In this document: positions 8,119 through 16,527 of the stretch, in pieces | How the letters are laid out: each line of letters opens with the position of its first letter | Position numbering within the stretch: position 1 is the stretch's first letter | From: Cellulosimicrobium cellulans | GTDB lineage: Bacteria > Actinomycetota > Actinomycetes > Actinomycetales > Cellulomonadaceae | DNA: 64,000 nucleotides | Assembly: GCF_024124905.1 (NCBI RefSeq) | Contig: NZ_JAMXST010000003.1 | Coordinates: 558,001-622,000 of the forward strand | Direction: 5' to 3' | Notes under the pieces: generated by a model | What the model saw: the letters and a program-made list of their open reading frames with translations, nothing else | The model's database searches: none | Told to the model about the DNA's origin: nothing | Position numbers and translations under genes: made by a program

Positions 8119-9198
8119 GTGGCCCACGAACCCCGCGTCCCCCTGCGTCCCGCCGTCGCCGCGCTGCCGGCCTACGTCCCCGGGGCCCGTGTCGCCCCGG
8201 GCGCGGCGGCGTTCAAGCTCTCCTCCAACGAGAACCCGTACCCGCCGCTGCCGTCGGTCGTCGCCGCGATCGCCGACGCCGCCGCGGACGTGAACCGCTA
8301 CCCGGACATGTACGCGACCGAGCTCACCGAGGCGCTCGCGGCCGACCTGGGCGTCGGCGCGGACGAGGTCGTGGTGGGCAACGGCTCGGTCGCGGTGCTG
8401 GCGCACGTGCTGCAGACGGTCGTCGAGCCGGGCGACGAGGTCGTGTACCCGTGGCGCTCGTTCGAGGCCTACCCGATCGCTGTCGCGGTCGCGGGCGGCA
8501 CGTCGGTCCAGGTGCCGCTGCGGACCGGGGCGGACGTCGGCCGGCTCGACCTGCCCGCGATGGCCGCGGCGATCACGGAGCGGACGCGCGTCGTGATGGT
8601 GTGCACGCCCAACAACCCGACCGGTCCGGTCGTGCACCGCGAGGAGCTCGACGCGTTCCTCGCGGCGGTGCCGTCGGACGTGCTGGTCGTGCTCGACGAG
8701 GCGTACCTGGAGTTCGTGCGCGACCCCGAGGCCCCGGACGGCCTCGCGGTGTACGCGCAGCACCCGAACGTCGTGCTGCTGCGCACGTTCTCCAAGGCGT
8801 ACGGCCTTGCGGGACTGCGCGTGGGCTACGCCGTCGCGCGCCCGCGGCTCGCGGCGGGGATCCGCGCCGTGTCGACGCCGTTCGGCGTCTCCCACGTCGC
8901 GCAGCGCGCGGCCATCGCGTCGCTCGCGGCGCGCGACGAGCTGCTGCAGCGGGTCGAGCACCTCGTCGCCGACCGCGCGCGCCTCGTCGAGGGCCTGCGC
9001 GACCAGGGCTGGGTGCTGCCGGAGTCGCAGGCGAACTTCGTGTGGTTCGACCTGGGCGAGCGCACCGCGCAGCGCGCCGAGGAGGCGCGCGCCGCCGGGG
9101 CGATCGTGCGCCCGTTCGCGGGCGAGGGGCTGCGCGTGAGCGTCGGCGAGCCGGAGGCGACGGACCTGTTCCTGCGCGTGAGCGCCACCTGGCTCTGA
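8119..9198 (+). CDS. hisC: Histidinol-phosphate / aromatic aminotransferase
   Basis: PLP-dependent class I/II aminotransferase of 359 residues acting on histidinol phosphate and possibly aromatic amino acids. Visible marks are FKLSSNENPYPPLPSV, CTPNNPTGPVV, DEAYLEFV with the PLP Asp, and RTFSKAYGLAGLRVGYA, where K226 is the Schiff-base lysine. It stands apart from other his genes, as the second copy (hisC2/pat) often does in actinobacteria, so a role in phenylalanine/tyrosine synthesis is an equal option. The start is a GTG; GAGGA is only 2 bases away and a -10-like CATGAT is 8 bases upstream, so it may be leaderless. Confidence 0.92.
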   Translation: MAHEPRVPLRPAVAALPAYVPGARVAPGAAAFKLSSNENPYPPLPSVVAAIADAAADVNRYPDMYATELTEALAADLGVGADEVVVGNGSVAVLAHVLQTVVEPGDEVVYPWRSFEAYPIAVAVAGGTSVQVPLRTGADVGRLDLPAMAAAITERTRVVMVCTPNNPTGPVVHREELDAFLAAVPSDVLVVLDEAYLEFVRDPEAPDGLAVYAQHPNVVLLRTFSKAYGLAGLRVGYAVARPRLAAGIRAVSTPFGVSHVAQRAAIASLAARDELLQRVEHLVADRARLVEGLRDQGWVLPESQANFVWFDLGERTAQRAEEARAAGAIVRPFAGEGLRVSVGEPEATDLFLRVSATWL

Positions 9199-9270
9199 GG
9201 CCGTCCGTCCCGGACCCGTGCCGAGCGGTCCCTGTTGCCGGGCGCCGACGGCGCGAGAACACTCGCGAGC

Positions 9271-9537
9271 ATGGACTCCATCGATACCGACCAGCTCGTC
9301 GACGAGTACGGCTGGGCCTTCGGCACGGCCGCGCTGGTCCTCTACGTCGCGGTGGCGGTGATCTTCCTCATCGCCTACATCCGGATCATCCAGAAGGCCG
9401 GCTACTCGGGCTGGTGGATCCTCGTGGGCCTGGTGCCGATCCTCAACGTCGTCATGTTCCTCGTCTTCGCGTTCTCGCGCTGGCCGGTGCTGCGCGAGCG
9501 CGACGCGCTGCGCGCGGGCGGCGCGTACCCGAGGTAG
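9271..9537 (+). CDS. DUF5684-like small membrane protein
   Basis: An 88-residue protein with two transmembrane helices: AALVLYVAVAVIFLIAYIRI and WWILVGLVPILNVVMFLVF. The block KAGYSGWWILVGLVPILN is typical of the DUF5684/signal-peptidase-associated small membrane proteins, in which an amphipathic KAG-x-SGW turn precedes the second helix. Function unknown. The start is the ATG at 9271; an upstream in-frame start at 9235 would add a non-conserved tail. It is followed by a hairpin at 9542-9563. Confidence 0.75.
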   Translation: MDSIDTDQLVDEYGWAFGTAALVLYVAVAVIFLIAYIRIIQKAGYSGWWILVGLVPILNVVMFLVFAFSRWPVLRERDALRAGGAYPR

Positions 9538-9541
9538 GGCG

Positions 9542-9563
9542 GGCCCCCGTCGGCGCGGGGGCC
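9542..9563 (+). terminator. GC-rich hairpin after the DUF5684-like gene
   Basis: GGCCCCCG pairs with CGGGGGCC across a 6-base loop, starting 5 bases after the stop codon. There is no T-tract, which is common for actinobacterial terminators. Confidence 0.55.
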
Positions 9564-9633
9564 GTCCGGTGGGGATTGGAGGATCCCTACAGCCTGTCCC
9601 GGCGGATCTTGGGCGACACGTCGGCAGCCGAAC

Positions 9634-9677
9634 CTACGGTGTCGTAGCCTACGCTTGCGTAGGCTACGGAGACGTAG
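9634..9677. promoter_or_regulatory. Triple tandem operator CTACG-N4-CGTAG
   Basis: Three copies of the dyad CTACG-N4-CGTAG start at 9634, 9649 and 9664, an exact 15-bp period; spacers are gtgt, cttg and gaga. The array ends about 80 bases before the E1-alpha start and must control the keto-acid dehydrogenase operon. The regulator is not encoded nearby. The dyad form suits a TetR- or GntR-type dimer. Confidence 0.8.
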
Positions 9678-9758
9678 GTTCCGACGGCGCCCCGACCGGG
9701 CGCCTCCTGCCCCCGAGCGGGCCGGCCGCACGGCCGGGCCGCACCGAAGGAGAGTCGC

Positions 9759-10964
9759 GTGACCGAGAACGACGCGAGAACCGCCGCGCGGGACGGCGCG
9801 AGCACGCCCCCCGACCTCCCCGACGTCGCGGGCGGTCCCGACGACGCCCCCCTGCTCCAGCTCGTGACGCCGGCCGGATCTCGCGTCACGACCCCCGAGA
9901 CGGACGGCTACCGCGAGCGCGTCGCCCACCTCGACGCCGCGGCCCTGCGCGGCCTCTACCGCGACATGGTGCTCACGCGCCGCTTCGACGACGAGGCGAC
10001 GTCGCTCCAGCGCCAGGGTGAGCTCGGCCTGTTCGCGCAGGCGAAGGGCCAGGAGGCGGCGCAGATCGGCTCCGGCCGTGCGCTCGCCCCGCAGGACTAC
10101 GTGTTCCCGTCCTACCGCGAGCACGGCGTCTCGCACGTGCGCGGCATCGACCCGACGGCGCGCCTGCGCCTGTTCCGCGGGGTCGACCACGGCGGGTGGG
10201 ACCCCACGGAGCACAACGTGCACCTGTACACGCTCGTCATCGGGTCGCACACGCTCCACGCGACCGGGTACGCGATGGGCGTCCAGCGCGACGGCCTCGT
10301 CGGGTCGGGGGACCCGGAGCGCGACACGGCCGTCGTCACGTACTTCGGCGACGGCGCGACGTCGCAGGGGGACGTCAACGAGGCGCTGGTGTTCGCCGCG
10401 GTGAACAACGCGCCCGTCGTCTTCTTCTGCCAGAACAACCAGTGGGCGATCTCCGAGCCGACGACCAAGCAGTCGCGCGTGCCCCTGTACCGCCGCGGTG
10501 GCGGGTTCGGCGTGCCCAGCGTGCGGGTCGACGGCAACGACGTGCTCGCGTGCTACGCCGTGACGGCCGAGGCGCTCGAACGGGCGCGCACGGGCGGCGG
10601 TCCGACGTTCGTCGAGGCGTTCACCTACCGCATGGGCGCGCACACGACGTCGGACGACCCGACCAAGTACCGCTCGCGGGCCCAGGAGGAGTACTGGCGC
10701 CGTCGCGACCCGATCGACCGGCTCGAGAACCTGCTCCGCGCCGAGGACGCGTGGGACGACGCGTTCGCCGCCGACGTCGCGGCCGAGGCCGACGCGCTCG
10801 GCGAGCGGCTGCGCGACGAGGTGCGCGCGCTCGCCGCGCCCGACCCGTCGACCATGTTCGACCACGTCTACGCGACGCCGAACGCCGTGGTCGAGCGCGA
10901 GAAGGCGTGGTTCGCCGACTACCAGCAGTCCTTCGAGGAGCCGGCCGCGGAGGTGGCCCGATGA
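9759..10964 (+). CDS. 2-oxo acid dehydrogenase E1 alpha
   Basis: Alpha subunit of a thiamine-diphosphate decarboxylase that attacks pyruvate or branched-chain 2-oxo acids and passes the acyl group to E2. The 401-residue protein has the TPP/Mg motif [15 protein letters not shown] with [14 protein letters not shown], and the phosphorylation-loop region [16 protein letters not shown]. The N-terminal 45 residues are acidic and disordered. A GTG start follows GAAGGAGAG. It is the first gene of E1a-E1b-E2, with a triple operator upstream. The family split between pyruvate and branched-chain types cannot be made firmly by eye; the separate alpha and beta subunits favour a branched-chain (bkd) type in an actinobacterium. 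Confidence 0.9.
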   Translation: MTENDARTAARDGASTPPDLPDVAGGPDDAPLLQLVTPAGSRVTTPETDGYRERVAHLDAAALRGLYRDMVLTRRFDDEATSLQRQGELGLFAQAKGQEAAQIGSGRALAPQDYVFPSYREHGVSHVRGIDPTARLRLFRGVDHGGWDPTEHNVHLYTLVIGSHTLHATGYAMGVQRDGLVGSGDPERDTAVVTYFGDGATSQGDVNEALVFAAVNNAPVVFFCQNNQWAISEPTTKQSRVPLYRRGGGFGVPSVRVDGNDVLACYAVTAEALERARTGGGPTFVEAFTYRMGAHTTSDDPTKYRSRAQEEYWRRRDPIDRLENLLRAEDAWDDAFAADVAAEADALGERLRDEVRALAAPDPSTMFDHVYATPNAVVEREKAWFADYQQSFEEPAAEVAR

Positions 10965-11953
10965 GCGAGAACAAGACCCTGACCCTCGCCCGCGCGATCA
11001 ACGAGGGCCTGCGCCGGTCGCTCGAGACCGACCCGAAGGTCCTGCTCATGGGCGAGGACATCGGCGCGCTCGGCGGCGTGTTCCGCGTGACCGACGGGCT
11101 CCAGAAGGACTTCGGCGAGGACCGCGTCGTCGACACGCCGCTCGCGGAGTCCGGCATCCTCGGCACGGCGATCGGCCTCGCGCTGCGCGGCTACCGGCCG
11201 GTGTGCGAGATCCAGTTCGACGGGTTCATCTTCCCCGCGTACGACCAGATCACCACGCAGCTCGCGAAGATGGGCTACCGCTCGGGCGGGAAGCTCCAGG
11301 TGCCCGTCGTGATCCGCGTGCCGTACGGCGGCGGGATCGGCGCCGTCGAGCACCACAGCGAGAGCCCCGAGGCGCTGTTCGCGCACACCGCCGGGTTGCG
11401 CGTCGTGTCGCCGTCCACGCCGCAGGACGCGTACACGATGATCCAGGAGGCCATCGCCTCGCCCGACCCCGTGCTGTTCTTCGAGCCCAAGGGCCGTTAC
11501 TGGGAGAAGGGCCCCGTCGAGGTCTCCGGCCGCGGCGAGGGCGCGACCGTGCTGGACCGTGCGCGCGTCGTCCGCCCCGGCGCCGACCTGACCCTCGTCG
11601 CGTACGGCCCGACCGTCGCGACCGCGCTCCGCGCCGCCGCGGCGGCCGAGCAGGAGGGACGCAGCGTCGAGGTCGTGGACCTGCGCAGCATCTCCCCGCT
11701 CGACACCGTGACCGTGGTGGAGTCCGTGCGCCGGACCGGGCGCTGCGTCGTCGTGCACGAGGCCCCGGCCTACCTGGGCTCGGGCGCCGAGGTCGCGGCC
11801 CGCGTGACGGAGGAGTGCTTCTACTCGCTCGAGGCGCCGGTGCTGCGCGTCGGCGGCTTCCACACCCCGTACCCCGTCGCCAAGATCGAGCACGACTACC
11901 TGCCGAGCCTCGACCGCGTGCTCGACGCCGTCGACCGCGCGTTCGCGTTCTGA
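10961..11953 (+). CDS. 2-oxo acid dehydrogenase E1 beta
   Basis: Beta subunit of the same E1, 330 residues. Recognisable blocks are [71 protein letters not shown] and the C-terminal half [15 protein letters not shown] and DLRSISPLD. It overlaps the alpha gene by ATGA, so the subunits are made in equal amounts. The HHSES block lines the active site in this family. Confidence 0.92.
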   Translation: MSENKTLTLARAINEGLRRSLETDPKVLLMGEDIGALGGVFRVTDGLQKDFGEDRVVDTPLAESGILGTAIGLALRGYRPVCEIQFDGFIFPAYDQITTQLAKMGYRSGGKLQVPVVIRVPYGGGIGAVEHHSESPEALFAHTAGLRVVSPSTPQDAYTMIQEAIASPDPVLFFEPKGRYWEKGPVEVSGRGEGATVLDRARVVRPGADLTLVAYGPTVATALRAAAAAEQEGRSVEVVDLRSISPLDTVTVVESVRRTGRCVVVHEAPAYLGSGAEVAARVTEECFYSLEAPVLRVGGFHTPYPVAKIEHDYLPSLDRVLDAVDRAFAF

Positions 11954-12009
11954 CGCGCGTCCGCCGCGACCTCGACAGCGCCGACCGGGACCACCAGGAG
12001 GACCACGCA

Positions 12010-13482
12010 GTGCCCACCTTCGAGAAGTTCAACCTCCCCGACGCGGGCGAGGGCCTCACCGAGGCCGAGATCGTGCAGTGGCACGTCGCCGTCGGTGACG
12101 CCGTGACGGTCAACCAGACGATCGTCGAGATCGAGACGGCCAAGTCGCTCGTCGAGCTCCCGTCGCCGTACACGGGGGTCGTCACGGAGATCCTCGCGCC
12201 CGAGGGGACGACGGTCGAGGTCGGCGTGCCGATCATCGTCGTGGACACCGACCCGTCCGGCACCGCGCCGGCGCCCGCCGCGCCGGCCGGCGTCGTGCCC
12301 GACGGCGCGGACGCGGCTCCCGCTCCTGCCTCGCCCGCCCCGGGTGCCGGGTCGGAGGGCGGGGCGACCGCCGCGGCCTCCGGCTCCGGCTCGGTGCTCG
12401 TGGGATACGGGACGGTCGAGCCGGGTACGGCCCGTCGCCGCCGCCGCGCTCCGGACGCGGCCCCGGCCGCCGCTCCGGTCGTGGCCCCGGCCGCCGCCGT
12501 CCCGGCTCCTGCCCCGGCACCCGCGGCCGTGCCTGCGGCGAGCGCGCCGACGCCCGCCGCCGTCGGGCACGTGCACCTGCCGGTGCTGGCGAAGCCGCCG
12601 GTGCGCAAGCTCGCCAAGGACCTCGGGGTCGACCTCGCCAGCGTCGCCGGCACCGGCCCGGGCGGGATCGTCACGCGCGAGGACGTGCAGGCGTACCACG
12701 AGCAGGCGAAGGCCAAGCCGCTGGCGACGTACGCCGACGACGACCAGCCGTGGCTCGCGTCCGGCGCCGTCACCCCGGACGGCCGCCAGACGCGCGTGCC
12801 CGTGAAGTCGGTGCGCAAGCGCACGGCCGAGGCGATGGTGACGAGCGCGTTCACCGCCCCGCACGTCACGGTGTTCCACACGGTCGACGTCACCAAGACC
12901 ATGCGCCTCGTGCACACCCTGCGCGAGGACCGGGAGTTCGCCGACGTGCGCGTCACCCCGCTGCTCGTCACCGCGAAGGCGCTGCTCCTCGCCGTGCGCC
13001 GCCACCCGGAGATCAACGCGAGCTGGGACGACGCCGCGCAGGAGATCGTCTACAAGCACTACGTGAACCTCGGCATCGCGGCGGCGACGCCGCGCGGACT
13101 CGTCGTGCCGAACATCAAGGACGCGCACCGGCTCGACCTGCACGGCCTCGCAGGCGAGATCGCGGACCTCACCGCGACCGCGCGGGCGGGCCGCACGTCG
13201 CCCGCCGACATGTCCGACGGCACCATCACGATCACGAACGTCGGCGTGTTCGGCATCGACACCGGGACGCCGATCCTCAACCCGGGCGAGGCCGCGATCC
13301 TCGCCTTCGGCGCGATTCGCGAGCAGCCGTGGGTCCACAAGGGCAAGATCAAGAAGCGCTGGGTCACGCAGCTCGCGCTGAGCTTCGACCACCGCCTCGT
13401 CGACGGCGAGCTCGGCGCGCGCGTGCTGGCCGACGTCGCGAAGGTGCTCGAGGACCCGGCGCGCGGCCTCGTCTGGGGCTGA
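12010..13482 (+). CDS. 2-oxo acid dehydrogenase E2 acyltransferase
   Basis: Core acyltransferase of the complex, 490 residues. Order: one lipoyl domain (residues 1-78, lipoyl lysine K45 in IETAKS), a long Ala/Pro-rich swinging linker (about 82-190), a peripheral-subunit-binding domain (about 195-230, [19 protein letters not shown]) and a catalytic domain ending [13 protein letters not shown], with H461 as catalytic His. A GTG start follows AGGAGG. No E3 (dihydrolipoamide dehydrogenase) gene follows, so E3 must be shared from another locus. Inside the linker the sequence is broken by a short RRRRR-containing insert. Confidence 0.93.
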   Translation: MPTFEKFNLPDAGEGLTEAEIVQWHVAVGDAVTVNQTIVEIETAKSLVELPSPYTGVVTEILAPEGTTVEVGVPIIVVDTDPSGTAPAPAAPAGVVPDGADAAPAPASPAPGAGSEGGATAAASGSGSVLVGYGTVEPGTARRRRRAPDAAPAAAPVVAPAAAVPAPAPAPAAVPAASAPTPAAVGHVHLPVLAKPPVRKLAKDLGVDLASVAGTGPGGIVTREDVQAYHEQAKAKPLATYADDDQPWLASGAVTPDGRQTRVPVKSVRKRTAEAMVTSAFTAPHVTVFHTVDVTKTMRLVHTLREDREFADVRVTPLLVTAKALLLAVRRHPEINASWDDAAQEIVYKHYVNLGIAAATPRGLVVPNIKDAHRLDLHGLAGEIADLTATARAGRTSPADMSDGTITITNVGVFGIDTGTPILNPGEAAILAFGAIREQPWVHKGKIKKRWVTQLALSFDHRLVDGELGARVLADVAKVLEDPARGLVWG

Positions 13483-13579
13483 GCCCGCGCGGTGCTCCGC
13501 TTGCGGGCACCCGGGGAACGGCGAGCATGGGCCTCGGAGGGGCCGGTGAACCTCACCGGTGTCGTTCGAGGGAGGTCGC

Positions 13580-14068
13580 GTGCGCAGCGCTCAGGGCAGG
13601 GCGGTCCGGCCGACGGCGGGAGCCGGGCCGGGACGCGGGCGCCGGGCTCGGGCGGCGATCCCCACGGGTGCGTTCGTCGGTCTTGCGGCGCTCGGCCTCA
13701 CTGCGTGCGCCGGACCGGGGGCCGCGGACGCCCGGGCCGTCGTCGAGGAGCTCGCCACCGCGGTCGCCGGGGGTGACGGCGCCGCCGCGTGCGCACTCCT
13801 CCTGCCCGACGCCGCGGACGCGCTCGCCGCGGACGAGGGCGAGCCGTGCGCGGACGTGGTCGCCGCGCCCGACGGTCCGCTCGCCGCGCTCGCCGCGGCC
13901 GGGGACGACCTCGTCGTCGAGGACGTCCACCTGGCCGGCCGCCAGGCGCAGGTCGTCACCGCGACCGACACCCTCTTCCTCGCCGTGTCGGGCGACGGCT
14001 GGATCATCACCGCCGCCGGCTGCACCCCGCGCGAGGACCGCCCCTACGACTGCGAGGTCGAGGCATGA
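13580..14068 (+). CDS. Putative lipoprotein
   Basis: A 162-residue exported protein. After an Arg-rich N-region, the hydrophobic stretch TGAFVGLAALGLTAC ends in a lipobox (L-T-A-C), so the mature protein should be lipid-anchored at the outer face of the membrane. The mature part has Cys pairs and a compact alpha+beta look (VVEELATAVAGGDGAAACALL, AVSGDGWIITAAGC), resembling small lipoproteins of unknown role. The GTG at 13580 with GGGAGG just upstream is preferred to the in-frame GTG at 13559. It overlaps the next tiny gene (ATGA), so it heads a three-gene operon. Confidence 0.75.
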   Translation: MRSAQGRAVRPTAGAGPGRGRRARAAIPTGAFVGLAALGLTACAGPGAADARAVVEELATAVAGGDGAAACALLLPDAADALAADEGEPCADVVAAPDGPLAALAAAGDDLVVEDVHLAGRQAQVVTATDTLFLAVSGDGWIITAAGCTPREDRPYDCEVEA

Positions 14069-14157
14069 GGGTCCCGCGGCTGATGTTCTGGGCGACGCTC
14101 GTGCTCGTCGGCGCGGGCCTCGCCGTCACGTTCGTGCTCGCGGCGGTGCACCGATGA
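14065..14157 (+). CDS. 30-residue single-TM peptide
   Basis: Encodes a 30-residue peptide, MRVPRLMFWATLVLVGAGLA followed by a short tail ending AAVHR: two basic residues, one transmembrane helix and a basic end. Its start overlaps the lipoprotein stop codon and its stop overlaps the next start, both by ATGA; such double coupling supports it as a true gene and not a gap. Probable role: assembly or small-subunit partner of the neighbouring membrane protein. This is inferred only from size and coupling. Confidence 0.7.
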   Translation: MRVPRLMFWATLVLVGAGLAVTFVLAAVHR

Positions 14158-14855
14158 GCGCCGGTCCCGGCAAGGGCGGCGTCCTCGGCGGGCTGCGCGC
14201 CAGCTCGCTGAGCCTCTTCTTCGCCGCCGCGTTCCTCGCGTCGCTCGTCGCCCAGGCGGTGAGCGGGGTCGCGGTCTTCAACACGGACCAGCGCGCGGCG
14301 GGGCTGGACCCCGTGACGTTCGGCCAGTACGTGGCGTCGTCGGCGTTCTGGGTCGACGTCACCGAGAACTGGCAGTCCGAGTACCTCCAGTTCCTGCTCT
14401 TCATCACCGCGACCGTGTGGTTCGTGCAGCGCGGCTCGCCCGAGTCGAAGAAGCTCGAGGAGGCCGGCCGCGAGTCCGACGAGGACCAGAAGGTGGGCGA
14501 GCACGCGACGCCCGACTCCTCGGCCTGGGCGCGGGCCGGGGGCTGGCGGCTCGCGGTCTACTCGCGCTCGCTCTCGCTCGTCATGGGCGCGATCTTCCTC
14601 GGCTCGTGGGCGGCGCAGTCGGCGGCGGGCGCCGTCGCGTTCAGCGAGGAGCAGCTGCGCGAGCTCGAGGACCCCGTGCCCTGGACGGAGTACCTCTCGA
14701 TGCCCGACTTCTGGAGCCGGACGTTCCAGAACTGGCAGTCCGAGATGCTGGCGGTCCTGAGCATGGTCGTGCTCGCGATCTACCTGCGCGAGCGCGGGTC
14801 GCCCGAGTCGAAGCCCGTCGGCTCGTCGCACGAGGCGACGGGCGTCGAGGGCTGA
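14154..14855 (+). CDS. DUF6766-like membrane protein with internal duplication
   Basis: A 233-residue protein with four transmembrane helices. It is built as two similar halves: each has a long hydrophobic helix (FFAAAFLASLVAQAVSG; VMGAIFLGSWAAQSAAG), an extracytoplasmic stretch ending in F-x-ENWQSEYLQ or F-QNWQSEMLA, a second helix, and then the same cytoplasmic end RGSPESK. The duplication is clear at the residue level (NWQSE and RGSPESK twice). The charged linker between halves is EESDEDQ-like. Function unknown; other DUF6766 proteins have the same two-half build. It is the last gene of the lipoprotein/peptide operon. Confidence 0.8.
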   Translation: MSAGPGKGGVLGGLRASSLSLFFAAAFLASLVAQAVSGVAVFNTDQRAAGLDPVTFGQYVASSAFWVDVTENWQSEYLQFLLFITATVWFVQRGSPESKKLEEAGRESDEDQKVGEHATPDSSAWARAGGWRLAVYSRSLSLVMGAIFLGSWAAQSAAGAVAFSEEQLRELEDPVPWTEYLSMPDFWSRTFQNWQSEMLAVLSMVVLAIYLRERGSPESKPVGSSHEATGVEG

Positions 14856-14926
14856 CCCCGCGCGGCCGCACGCCGCACCACCTCGCCAACCGCTCACAGC
14901 GGCCCCGCGCTCGGTGTGCGGAAGAC

Positions 14927-14980
14927 CTCACACGGGCTTAACGACGGCCGCGCGCGGGGGAAACACGGCGTTCCTAGCGT
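14927..14980 (+). promoter_or_regulatory. GlnR-type box array and -10 of narK
   Basis: CTCAC, TTAAC, CGCGC and GAAAC follow one another with exactly 6 bases between each, the GlnR a/b-box layout (gTnAC-N6-GaAAC repeated). GAAAC is followed after exactly 10 bases by TAGCGT, a -10 element at 14975-14980. The same array with the same 10-base gap lies before nirB. Known GlnR sites activate nitrate genes under nitrogen limitation. Confidence 0.75.
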
Positions 14981-15016
14981 CCTCGGTACTGACCGGGACC
15001 TGCTGAAGGAGCCGCC

Positions 15017-16525
15017 ATGTCCGCGCCCACGAGCCCCACCACCCACGAGGGTGAGCAGTCCGCAGAGCACCCCTCCGGCACCGCGACCACCACGACCGCC
15101 GCGGCCTCCGCGCCCAGGGCCACGACCGCCGTCGGGCCGACCACCGCCTCGACGGCCGGCCGCACGGCGACCGCCCCGACCCACCGCTCCGGACGCTGGA
15201 TCGACCGCTGGGATCCGGAGGACCCGACGTTCTGGCGCGACGGCGGCCGGAAGGTCGCGACGCGCAACCTGTGGATCTCGGTGTTCGCCGAGTTCCTCGG
15301 GTTCGCGGTGTGGGCCCTGTGGTCGATCGTCGTGCCGCAGCTCCCCGCCGCCGGGTTCACGTTCACCGTCGACCAGCAGTTCTGGCTCATCGCCGTGCCG
15401 AGCCTCGTCGGCGCGACGTTGCGCATCCCGTACACGTTCGCGGTGCCGCTGTTCGGCGGCCGCAACTGGACCGTGGTCTCGGCGCTCCTGCTCCTGCTCC
15501 CGACGGCGGCGCTCGCCGTCGCGGTGCAGGACCCGGGGACGCCGTTCGGGGTCATGCTCGCGGTCGCGGCGCTCGCGGGCTTCGGTGGCGGGAACTTCGC
15601 GTCGTCGATGGCGAACATCTCGTTCTTCTACCCCGAGCGGGAGAAGGGCAAGGCGCTGGGGCTCAACGCCGCGGGCGGCAACCTGGGGACGGCGGTCGTG
15701 CAGCTCGCGGTGCCGCTCGTCATCGTCGCCGGAGCGGGCGTCGCGCTCGAGCGCGCGGGGCTCATGATGATCCCGTTCATCCTGCTCGCGGCGTTCCTCG
15801 CGTGGCGGTTCATGGACAACCTGTCCACCGCGAAGGCCGACCCGAAGTCGTTCGCCGCCGCGACGCGGAACAAGCACACGTGGATCATCTCGTTCCTCTA
15901 CATCGGCACGTTCGGGTCGTTCATCGGGTACGCCGGGGCGTTCCCCCTGCTGCTCACGGGCCAGTTCCCCGAGGTGACGCTGTCGATCGCGTTCCTCGGC
16001 GCGCTCGTCGGCTCGGTCACGCGGCCCCTCGGCGGCGTCATCGCGGACCGGGTGGGCGGCACGCGCGTCACCATCGCGTCGTACGGCGTCATGGCGCTCG
16101 GGGCGTTCGGCGCGATCCAGGCGCTGCGGTCGCACAGCTTCGGCCTGTTCTTCGCCTCCTTCCTCGTCCTGTTCGTCGCGACGGGCATCGGCAACGGCTC
16201 GACCTACCGCATGATCCCCGCCGTCTTCCAGGCGAGCGCCGTCCCGGGCGGCGCGCTCGACGGGCCGACGGCGGTCGACGCCGCCGCTCTCGACGAGGCC
16301 CGGGCCCGCGCGCGCAAGGCCGCGGCGGGGTGCATCGGCATCGCGGGGGCGATCGGGGCGTTCGGCGGGTTCCTCATCCCGCGCGGGTTCGCGGCGTCGA
16401 CGAGCCTCGCCGGCTCGCTCGTCCCGGCCCTGTGGGCGTTCATCGGGATGTACGCCGTCATGGCGGTCGTCGCCTGGGCGGTGTACCTCCGCAAGGGGTC
16501 GGCGCTCGCGTCGGCCGGGATCTGA
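15017..16525 (+). CDS. narK: Nitrate/nitrite transporter (MFS)
   Basis: Imports nitrate across the membrane. It has 502 residues: a disordered Thr/Ala-rich head (1-60), then twelve transmembrane helices. Family marks are RNLWISVFAEFLGFAVWALWS, the nitrate signature regions AALAGFGGGNFASSMANISFFYP and LNAAGGNLGTAVVQL, and GALVGSVTRPLGG-x-IADRVGG. The start ATG has GGAG upstream. It is first in a nitrate operon: the nitrate reductase starts 2 bases after its stop codon. A GlnR-type array lies upstream. The N-terminal head is much longer than usual and may be dispensable. Confidence 0.95.
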   Translation: MSAPTSPTTHEGEQSAEHPSGTATTTTAAASAPRATTAVGPTTASTAGRTATAPTHRSGRWIDRWDPEDPTFWRDGGRKVATRNLWISVFAEFLGFAVWALWSIVVPQLPAAGFTFTVDQQFWLIAVPSLVGATLRIPYTFAVPLFGGRNWTVVSALLLLLPTAALAVAVQDPGTPFGVMLAVAALAGFGGGNFASSMANISFFYPEREKGKALGLNAAGGNLGTAVVQLAVPLVIVAGAGVALERAGLMMIPFILLAAFLAWRFMDNLSTAKADPKSFAAATRNKHTWIISFLYIGTFGSFIGYAGAFPLLLTGQFPEVTLSIAFLGALVGSVTRPLGGVIADRVGGTRVTIASYGVMALGAFGAIQALRSHSFGLFFASFLVLFVATGIGNGSTYRMIPAVFQASAVPGGALDGPTAVDAAALDEARARARKAAAGCIGIAGAIGAFGGFLIPRGFAASTSLAGSLVPALWAFIGMYAVMAVVAWAVYLRKGSALASAGI

Positions 16526-16527
16526 GC

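Noticed and set aside
9634-9677. Attachment site or IS end from the CTACG repeats
   Set aside because: No transposase or integrase is near, and the array lies exactly where an operator should be.
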